29,671 nt of DNA, taken from NCBI GenBank assembly GCA_021774205.1, contig JAJFJI010000235.1, positions 1 through 29,671 of the forward strand. The letters are read 5' to 3'. Positions within the stretch are counted from its first letter, which is position 1. The number at the start of each line of letters is the position of its first letter. The DNA comes from Nitrosomonas sp. (GTDB taxonomy: Bacteria; Pseudomonadota; Gammaproteobacteria; Burkholderiales; Nitrosomonadaceae). Positions 23,554-29,671 of this stretch are shown here, one piece after another. The position numbers and the translations under genes are program-made. The notes under the pieces are model-generated. The model searched no databases. It saw only the letters and a list, made by a program, of their open reading frames with translations, and was not told the origin of the DNA.

Positions 23554-25542
23554 CTATTTTTTAGCGTAATACATCGCATACAGCTTCTTGGTTACATCGC
23601 GATTAAACAAACGACTCAATCTAAAAACAATAACTAGTTTCAAAATTAACAGAATTCGTTTAATGAAATCTTGATTCCATTGGCGAGCAGAGTTCTGGAT
23701 ACCTTCGCCCAGCAATACCACACGACCGGTTTGCATCATGCGCAAGCTTAGTTCGATATCTTCCATCAGTGGATAGTCTGGGTAGCCTCCCCAGTTTCGC
23801 GCGGCCGTGGTTCTAAAAAATTGTCCTTGATCACCGAAGCTGGCGCCGCCAAGTGTTGCGCGCGCATCATTGAGCATCTCAATGATTAACAGGCGGTGAT
23901 TAGACGTCCTGAAATGCTGTCCAACCGCACCGCCAACCACATCTGGATTTTCTGTTAGGATGGTCATTACACGCTGACTGACATCACTCGCACAGATACA
24001 ATCAGCATGAATAACCATAACCACATCTGAATGAGTCGCTTCCACCCCTGTTCTGATTTGAGCGCCGCGCCCGCATTTACTTGAAACGACTCGAAAACCC
24101 ATCGCTCGGACTTTGGTTACGGTATGATCGGTTGAACCGCCGTCACTGACAATTATTTCATCGGGGGGGCGATCCAAAGAAGCCAAGGCCGAAAGGCAAA
24201 GCTTTATTCGTGAACATTCATTCAGGGTTGGCACAACGATAGCAAGTGTTTCAGGCTTGGCCCATAATGTGGTTGGCTTGAACTTGCGAAAAAATATTAT
24301 TCTCAGCTCATAGGCCAGCACTAATAGGAATGGCAACCACATCAACCACATTGCCCAAATAGGCAATGACCAATCTTCACCATTCTCTACGCTGAAGGTT
24401 GATGCGAAGTAAGCGCTGCTGCTCAGACTTAAAACTAGCCAGGACAAGCCAGGATAAAGTGCTACAAACGGGATCACCCACAAAATATACCAATAATGCA
24501 CAACTGGTGACAACAATACCAGGGACGCAATCAATAAGTAGGCGGCTTTGATCGGCGTCTTGACGGCCCATAGTATCCAGAGCGAGACAAGCGCGAATAA
24601 CACAAACATTACTCGTGAAGCCCAGGTGATATTGCCACCTAATATATAATTGACCGGACCGTGTATTGGCCCATTAAATGCATTCATCCCGCCAAAAGCC
24701 CAAAGTCCTTCAAATAGCCCCGGCAGTGAGTCTAGAAAATAAAGCGAAGGTAATACTAAGGGGATGAGTAGCAACCATGCGTATCGCCAGTGACATCGCC
24801 AGAGAAAAAGCGGGATTAAAACAACCGCAATGATTTTTATCTGTATCGCAATACTCAGCCAGATCCATGCCCAGGGGAAAGCTTTTTTTTCCACGCAAAG
24901 TAATGACAGCATCATTGCCAGAATCAGCAAAACATCAAAATGTGCTTCGCCTGCAATTGCAAACAATGCGAGTGGATTTAATGCATACAAGAATGCCGCA
25001 CGCACATTTGCCCCACGCAACGTCAAAATGGCTATAAGCACCCACACCACGCAGAGATCAGCCAGGACAAATAATGTCTTAAAAGCCCACGGGGAGTAAG
25101 CGATGCTAGTCACGCCAGCAAATATAAGTTCAGCTAAAGGTGGATAGGCGGTTAGTTTATCCTTATGGTTCATCTCCTCCCAATAATGATCACGGTACGC
25201 TGCATAATGCGCATGATCTGCAGGATATTGATAAGGACTCTCACCGGCGACGATGATTTTGCCTTCCCAAAGATAACGATATACGTCATCTGAAACCGGC
25301 ATTCCCATTATTAGAATCCGCGCTAGCAGAGAGACAAGAAGGATCAATCCTAACTTATGGTGCGCGCTTAACCCGCGTGGGAAGCTTAACCAGGCGCCAA
25401 TGAAGCCGAAAAACAACACGACATAAGATGCCATCATAATGACAGCTTTAGAATCTATAGCCCATTGTGTCCAATGAACACCGCCAGCGAGGAATACTAA
25501 AGCTAGCGAGAATGAAAAAAATAATCGGCGTGAATTGAGCAT
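23554..25542 (-). CDS. GT-C membrane glycosyltransferase fused to a GT2 glycosyltransferase
   Basis: 662 residues. About 1-425 is a polytopic membrane domain with ten or more hydrophobic segments; early loop VSDDVYRYLWEGKI (D85, D86) and GESPYQYP resemble GT87/DUF2029-type enzymes that use polyprenyl-phosphate sugars. From about 430 a cytoplasmic GT2 domain follows: IVVPTLNECSRI, VSDGGSTDHT, VIHADC (DxD position), GGASFGDQGQFFR and PLMEDIELSLRM. This GT2 resembles the group seen near arsenosugar and other unusual glycoside genes (TIGR04283-like). Fusion of the two suggests one protein making and then using a lipid-linked sugar. It is read after the cellulose-synthase-like gene with a 47-base gap. 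The sugar and acceptor are unknown. Confidence 0.8.
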   Translation of the reverse strand: MLNSRRLFFSFSLALVFLAGGVHWTQWAIDSKAVIMMASYVVLFFGFIGAWLSFPRGLSAHHKLGLILLVSLLARILIMGMPVSDDVYRYLWEGKIIVAGESPYQYPADHAHYAAYRDHYWEEMNHKDKLTAYPPLAELIFAGVTSIAYSPWAFKTLFVLADLCVVWVLIAILTLRGANVRAAFLYALNPLALFAIAGEAHFDVLLILAMMLSLLCVEKKAFPWAWIWLSIAIQIKIIAVVLIPLFLWRCHWRYAWLLLIPLVLPSLYFLDSLPGLFEGLWAFGGMNAFNGPIHGPVNYILGGNITWASRVMFVLFALVSLWILWAVKTPIKAAYLLIASLVLLSPVVHYWYILWVIPFVALYPGLSWLVLSLSSSAYFASTFSVENGEDWSLPIWAMWLMWLPFLLVLAYELRIIFFRKFKPTTLWAKPETLAIVVPTLNECSRIKLCLSALASLDRPPDEIIVSDGGSTDHTVTKVRAMGFRVVSSKCGRGAQIRTGVEATHSDVVMVIHADCICASDVSQRVMTILTENPDVVGGAVGQHFRTSNHRLLIIEMLNDARATLGGASFGDQGQFFRTTAARNWGGYPDYPLMEDIELSLRMMQTGRVVLLGEGIQNSARQWNQDFIKRILLILKLVIVFRLSRLFNRDVTKKLYAMYYAKK

Positions 25543-25589
25543 TTCCTGGATGGCGATGATTGCAGCCGACTACCGGTCAACTGCAGTTT

Positions 25590-27062
25590 CTAGGATTGTT
25601 GGAAACTTTCCCTAAATGAGCGGATTCCTACCAGTAAAAATCCACAGGCATAAATCAATAAAAACGGTCCAACCATATATTTTTCTGCATCAATATAATG
25701 GTACAAACTGACCAGACAGTAGAGTCCCAACAGAATTTCAAATAAGGGTAGAACTGATGCATTAACCCGATATTGTGTTTTCTTGAGATAGCCACGCTTA
25801 GGTGTGCGTACAAAGCCGCTCTTTACTTTCATAATCGCTTCAAGAACAGCACGTGTATTGGATAAAGCAATCCCGACGCCGATACACATTAAGACCGGCA
25901 AAAAAAATATTCGTTTGATCCCCGACTTTGTCGCGATCTGGCTTGTTAAATACAGCGAGCTGGGACCGCATATGGCTACTAAAATACAGAACATACACAG
26001 TGCCATAAGCGGCCATGGCACTGCGACATCCAACGTCAACAAGACAGGCAATGTCAAAACCGACAAGAGCGCCATAATTGGGTGAATACTATAATGCGTT
26101 AGATGTAGAAAGGCTTGGACTTTTGCCATCATGCCAGCCTTTGAACGAAGCACCTGTGGGTATAATTTGATCGCGGTTTGTATAGACCCCTTGGCCCAAC
26201 GAAATTGTTGGCTTTTAAAGGCGGTATAGGTTTCTGGCAACTCGGCAGGAACCACTACATCTACCAAATAACTTGCACGCCACCCGGCCAATTGACAACG
26301 ATACGACAAATCCATATCTTCAGTTAGTGTGTCTGATTGCCAACCGCCGGCATCATAGATGGCCTGCTTGCGCCAAACGCCAGCCGTGCCATTAAAATTC
26401 ATGAAGAAACCGTTAAAGGCGCGCACACTTTGTTCGATCATAAAGTGTCCATCAATACCAATACCTTGCGCTTGGGTGAGCACAGAATGCGTCGTATTTA
26501 AATGTCCCCAGCGTGCTTGCACAAAGGCTAATTTCTCATCAGCCATAAGTGGCGGTATCATTTGCCGTAAATAATTCGGGTTCGGAACAAAGTCACTATC
26601 AAAAATTGCAATATATGTTCCCTTGCAAACCTTCATTCCTGCAGCCAAGGCACCGGCCTTATAGCCCTGGCGTTTTGTGCGACGAAATACGTTGATATCT
26701 TTACCATCCCGACGCAGAGATTCCGCTACTTGATCAATAATCGCACAGGTCTCATCCGTCGAATCATCCAATATCTGAATCTCATGCTTGGCAGCAGGGT
26801 AATCAATCGCAGCTACAGCCCGAATCGCACGTTCCGCCACATTCGCCTCGTTATAAAGTGGAATCTGTGTGGTCACATGTGGCAAGGTAGAAATATCATC
26901 AAATATCGGCTGAGCTGCATCAATAAGCTGACGGATACGGCCGGACTCCTTGCGATAAGTCTTCCAGAAACGCCAAACCATGAAATAGCAATTGACGCCA
27001 TAGGCAAACAAAGCCATCACGCAAATGACATATGCACCAAATAATAGATTACTCATATTCAA
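25590..27062 (-). CDS. Processive-type GT2 glycosyltransferase, cellulose-synthase/CslA-like
   Basis: 490 residues. An N-terminal membrane helix (about 6-28) is followed by a GT2 domain: IPLYNE (about 67), D99-D100 in ILDDSTDE, D155-S-D157, the T-E-D at 247-249, and Q285-x-x-R288-W289, the QxxRW motif of processive beta-glycan synthases. Four to five further helices follow (about 310-365, 380-415 and 435-490). The order matches cellulose-synthase-like and mannan-synthase-like enzymes, but no c-di-GMP PilZ domain is present. It probably makes a beta-linked glycan or glycolipid at the inner membrane. It is the first gene of the two-gene operon; its promoter must lie in 27063-27300, where I see no clear -35/-10 pair. 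Confidence 0.85.
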   Translation of the reverse strand: MNMSNLLFGAYVICVMALFAYGVNCYFMVWRFWKTYRKESGRIRQLIDAAQPIFDDISTLPHVTTQIPLYNEANVAERAIRAVAAIDYPAAKHEIQILDDSTDETCAIIDQVAESLRRDGKDINVFRRTKRQGYKAGALAAGMKVCKGTYIAIFDSDFVPNPNYLRQMIPPLMADEKLAFVQARWGHLNTTHSVLTQAQGIGIDGHFMIEQSVRAFNGFFMNFNGTAGVWRKQAIYDAGGWQSDTLTEDMDLSYRCQLAGWRASYLVDVVVPAELPETYTAFKSQQFRWAKGSIQTAIKLYPQVLRSKAGMMAKVQAFLHLTHYSIHPIMALLSVLTLPVLLTLDVAVPWPLMALCMFCILVAICGPSSLYLTSQIATKSGIKRIFFLPVLMCIGVGIALSNTRAVLEAIMKVKSGFVRTPKRGYLKKTQYRVNASVLPLFEILLGLYCLVSLYHYIDAEKYMVGPFLLIYACGFLLVGIRSFRESFQQS

Positions 27063-27300
27063 TTACTCAAAATTTTTGGAATGAAAAATTTGGTGAATAC
27101 TAAAATATCGCTGCAACGGAGAAAAGGGCTGAAGCCTCATGCAATAGTACGCGTTATCCGGGGGGAATAATTCATTTCGCCACCTAGTGCCAGCCGCCAC
27201 ACATGCGGCGAATAATCAGGAAAAGCGCCAGTCATTGCGTGCAGTGATAACCCTATTTATAATCAAGCGTATCATGAATTTAACAAACGGGCGATTTTCC

Positions 27301-27968
27301 ATGGCACGCCCCATTGACTAACATTCCTCAGCGCCTTGTATCATATAATGTCGAAAGGAAAGGCCGGAGAAAAAATTTTGTTGAGGACGCGAATAGGCAG
27401 TTTTACTTAGCTTATTAGCAGCGGTTTTAACCCGTCTTGACGTATTTGTTTTACCTATTGCTTTATGGATAATCACTATCATCTTTTGATTGAAACGCCT
27501 AAAGCTAATATTTCTCAATTAATGACGAGACTGAACGGGCGCGAACCCGATACGTTAATAAAACGCATCAACGAATGGTGACGTATTTCAGGGTCGATAT
27601 AAAGCGATTATGGTACAAAAAGAAAGTTATTGGCTTGAAATATCACACTATATTGTTCTCTATCCAGTGCGTGCAGGCATAACTAATCAAGTTATAGCGC
27701 AAGCATTGGCCAGTCTTTTTCTGGGAAAGTATTGCAAAAAACCTATTTCTGGGCGATGAGCCTTTCATTAGCGAGGTTCAGAAACATATCACCAAGCGAT
27801 CAAAAAGATTACGCAAAAGCCAATTGAAGAAATTGGTTCAGGGATTTCTGATAGAGCAGAAGCCATGAAGGTGATTTACGAAACTGAGCATGATACGATA
27901 TTTGAAATTCCGCAATATTTTAGGTCCATTGCAGTACTGTGTGTCGAGTGATTCGCTCGTTTTCTTAA
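27301..27968 (+). pseudogene. Decayed REP-associated tyrosine transposase (RAYT, IS200-like Y1)
   Basis: Family pieces are found in order but in different frames: MARPI at 27301, ALYHIMSKGKAGEKI from 27333, FVEDANRQFY from 27377, the active HUH-type motif NHYHLLIETPKANISQLM with ATG at 27465, NKTHQRMVTYF from about 27554, FQGRYKAIMVQKESYWLE from 27586 through YPVRAG, GDEPFISEVQKH from 27752, and a terminal GVHCSTVCRVIRSF helix-turn-helix-like piece ending at TAA 27966. At least six frame changes and several stops separate them, so no functional protein can be made. RAYTs are single-copy domesticated transposases linked to REP palindromes. No clear REP is recognised next to it, though a GCCGC/GCGGC hairpin lies upstream at 27193-27209. 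Confidence 0.88.
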
Positions 27969-28032
27969 AAATGCAATGACTGATAATAATGCCGTTCTTG
28001 TTATCAAGTAATGGTTATGGAGGATTAGTCAC

Positions 28033-28575
28033 ATGAGAATTATATTCGCGCTATTGTCTACCTTTTTTGTTAATAATTTCGTATATGCAAGTGATTTTGA
28101 GTTAACTGTCTATTTCAATCTGAATGTTGCAGAAAAACATGGAATCGTTCAATGCCGACCTGGTGGAGTGCGATCGACAACAGATTACCATTTAACAATT
28201 TTCAAAGATAAACCTAGTCATACCATTTTGGGAAATTTAGATTTGGATAAAGATGTTGCAGGTGATGTTGAGAGAAATTACCTTTGTGATAAAGGAGAGT
28301 TTACCTTAAAAAAATCAATTAATACCACTGAAGATTTTCTTAATCTATTTGTTTACTTGGAAGAAATCTATGTCGTCCAGGATGAAATATATGAAATTGC
28401 AAATGTGAAAATATCCTCCGATAAGGATTATTTTATCCAAAAGAAGTATATGAGTGAATCAGGTCAAGCTGTCGTAGAAACAAAGAATACAAAAGAAGTC
28501 GTGAGTTCTGAAGGTGATGATACTAATATAGAGAATGGTGGCCTTCTTTATAGTATTGAAATAAGTAGAAAGTAA
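28033..28575 (+). CDS. Secreted protein of unknown function, AT-rich
   Basis: 180 residues. A signal peptide is likely (about 1-19, ending VYA), then a mature protein with only two cysteines (C41, C85), many charged residues, and beta-strand-like stretches (FELTVYFNL, YHLTIFKD). It ends in GGLLYSIEISRK. I recognise no family. The ribosome binding site GGAGG lies 8-9 bases before ATG 28033. Base composition is clearly more AT-rich than the housekeeping genes to the left, and it sits directly after the transposase remnant, which suggests acquired DNA. Confidence 0.7.
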   Translation: MRIIFALLSTFFVNNFVYASDFELTVYFNLNVAEKHGIVQCRPGGVRSTTDYHLTIFKDKPSHTILGNLDLDKDVAGDVERNYLCDKGEFTLKKSINTTEDFLNLFVYLEEIYVVQDEIYEIANVKISSDKDYFIQKKYMSESGQAVVETKNTKEVVSSEGDDTNIENGGLLYSIEISRK

Positions 28576-28651
28576 ATTGTACCTGCACTTAAAGTGGAGC
28601 GAGCGGGCTGTTCTTTCTTGACTTGAGTGTATGATTTATTCCGTTATATAA

Positions 28652-28749
28652 TTGACATTGAAGTTTCACCATTTTAAAATCGCCAAGATAGGCAGTGGTT
28701 GTAAGTTGAGATTAATTTTGGTGGGGATGCTTTGTTATATAGCAATCCC
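28652..28749 (+). promoter_or_regulatory. Strong sigma-70 promoter and structured leader before the small lipoprotein gene
   Basis: TTGACA (28652-28657), a 17-base spacer and TAAAAT (28675-28680) make a near-consensus promoter. Transcription would start near 28687, about 220 bases before the lipoprotein start. In that leader GGGAT-GCT (28724-28731) pairs with AGC-ATCCC (28741-28749, one bulged A), and no T-run follows it. The 330-base gap (28576-28905) holds no gene; the rest is AT-rich. The long leader may be regulatory or a separate small RNA. Confidence 0.6.
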
Positions 28750-28905
28750 TCATAAAATGACTTCTGGGCGCAGGAATTACCTAAAAAATAAAATATACAG
28801 TTTTTCAATGAGATAGAATGTGGTATAAATATTCCACGCAATTAAGCGTTAAGCGCGAAACTTCAGTAGTGATGTATATTTTTTAATTTTTAATAAAGGA
28901 AAATA

Positions 28906-29091
28906 ATGAAACTTTCAGTCTTTGTTGCAGCTCTCTTAGCCTTATTTTTAACTGCTTGTGGAAGTGCTGATATGGGTGATCCTGGTGCTGTTTCTGACGA
29001 ATGTGAATTCGGTATTGATGGTAATGGTAATTGCCTCAAGGAAGGGGCATCCCCACTCCCATACGGTGGTGGCAGCAAGGAAGGTCACTAA
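28906..29091 (+). CDS. Very small lipoprotein, function unknown
   Basis: 61 residues. The lipobox L15-T-A-C18 follows a hydrophobic stretch, so signal peptidase II would leave a 44-residue lipid-anchored peptide. The mature part is acidic then glycine-rich (C-x-x-x-x-x-x-x-x-C between E-C-E and N-C-L, and PYGGGS near the end) with two more cysteines. It recalls entericidin-like tiny lipoproteins only in size. The ribosome binding site AAAGGAAA lies just before ATG 28906. A strong terminator follows, so it is a complete single-gene unit. Confidence 0.8.
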   Translation: MKLSVFVAALLALFLTACGSADMGDPGAVSDECEFGIDGNGNCLKEGASPLPYGGGSKEGH

Positions 29092-29156
29092 CTTCTTAAG
29101 AAAATCTGCTCAAAGTAGTGGATTGCTCTTCTAAAAGAAGAAAGTTGTAGCCTGAA

Positions 29157-29191
29157 CCCCCGGAATTCCGCTGGAATTCCGGGGGCTTTTT
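29157..29191 (+). terminator. Strong rho-independent terminator after the lipoprotein gene
   Basis: A perfect 13-bp stem: CCCCCGGAATTCC (29157-29169) with GGAATTCCGGGGG (29173-29185), a 3-base loop, then CTTTTT (29186-29191). It is 66 bases after the lipoprotein stop. It also separates this unit from the convergent CbbO-like gene. Confidence 0.95.
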
Positions 29192-29322
29192 AATATGTCC
29201 AGTGGAAATTGTTTTAAGTCGTGTATCGTGTTTCATTGCATCATGTCTTTAGTGTAGCGTTGCACAATGGCAGTGATGAGTAGCTAAATCTGTTCTTGCT
29301 TGAACACTGATGGCGTTCCAGT

Positions 29323-29671
29323 CTATCGAGTTAGCCCCGCATAAAGTATTGGTAATTTCTCCGGCAATCGTTCCACATGATCGACCACCATATAGTTACG
29401 CGCGCCAAAAATGCGTGAGACATATTGATCAGCGCGTGGATCAAGGCTCATGCAGTAGGTGACAACGCCGCTACGCGCTGCTTCTTCCACCGCTTTTTTG
29501 GTATCGTGGCGTAGATACTGCGGATCACGGACATCAACATCCGCGGGTTCGCCATCGGTAATGACCAGCAATAGTTTTTTGGAGGATTTTTGCAGTTTCA
29601 GGTAATGACTGGCATGGCGTATAGCAGCACCCATACGGGTCGAAAGTTGCCCAGTCATGCCGGCTAGCCGT
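29323..29671 (-). CDS. VWA-domain protein, CbbO/NorD family, C-terminal part
   Basis: The frame is open to the right edge, so the gene begins beyond the window; about 115 C-terminal residues are seen. The end of a von Willebrand factor A domain is clear: LSTRMGAAIRHA, the LLLVITDGEPADVDVRDPQYL strand with Asp residues, and the tail YVSRIFGARNYMVVDHVERLP to LTR. The DVRDPQYLRHDTKKAVEE form is closer to CbbO, which works with the AAA+ protein CbbQ to activate RubisCO, than to NorD of nitric oxide reductase. A methionine codon at 29658 is internal. If CbbO is right, cbbQ and RubisCO genes would be expected to the right. Confidence 0.85.
   Translation of the reverse strand, partial: RLAGMTGQLSTRMGAAIRHASHYLKLQKSSKKLLLVITDGEPADVDVRDPQYLRHDTKKAVEEAARSGVVTYCMSLDPRADQYVSRIFGARNYMVVDHVERLPEKLPILYAGLTR

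Noticed and set aside
27193..27209. GCCGC/GCGGC hairpin as a REP element
   Set aside because: A 5-bp stem seen once is too little to call a REP; kept only as a comparison point for the transposase remnant.
1..29671. CRISPR array, tRNA, rRNA, prophage or intact insertion sequence
   Set aside because: No regularly spaced repeats, no cloverleaf in any gap, and no intact transposase or phage gene were found by eye.

Overview
The window is a chromosomal segment of moderately low GC. It most resembles a betaproteobacterium of the Nitrosomonas type. This is inferred from gene order (hfq-hflX-hflK-hflC-DUF2065-hisZ-purA; proS plus a lytic transglycosylase divergent from rppH; ilvB-ilvN-ilvC-psd-pssA-leuA), from the secreted dihaem peroxidase, and from a CbbO/NorD-type VWA protein entering at the right edge. 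No database search was possible, so the genus is an inference.

Layout. 1-600 is the 3' end of tldD. 810-7501 is a block for branched-chain amino acids and phospholipid: acetolactate synthase (ilvB, ilvN), ketol-acid reductoisomerase (ilvC), phosphatidylserine decarboxylase and synthase (psd, pssA), and 2-isopropylmalate synthase (leuA). A secreted TlpA-like thioredoxin follows. 8053-10337 (minus) holds proS and an overlapping lytic transglycosylase, divergent from rppH. A cytochrome c peroxidase gene follows, with a strikingly structured leader. 12741-19564 is the hfq-hflX-hflKC-DUF2065-hisZ-purA run, interrupted between hflC and DUF2065 by 427 bases rich in inverted repeats.

From 19654 rightward the content becomes accessory: a GNAT acetyltransferase, a small periplasmic coiled-coil protein, the ABC-F ATPase YbiT, a cysteine-rich secreted protein, a cold-shock protein with promoter and terminator, a two-gene glycosyltransferase operon (a cellulose-synthase-like GT2, then a GT-C/GT2 fusion), a thoroughly decayed REP-associated transposase, an AT-rich secreted protein of unknown function, and a tiny lipoprotein flanked by a strong distant promoter and a near-perfect terminator.

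The most interesting signals are non-coding. They are an H-type pseudoknot just ahead of the peroxidase ribosome binding site; a 112-base imperfect palindrome between hflC and DUF2065; a 110-base element bounded by inverted repeats next to ybiT; possible leader peptides before ilvB and leuA; and a long structured leader before the small lipoprotein. Among proteins, the GT-C/GT2 fusion paired with a processive-type GT2 is the best candidate for an uncharacterised envelope glycan or glycolipid system. No CRISPR array, tRNA, rRNA or intact insertion sequence was seen.
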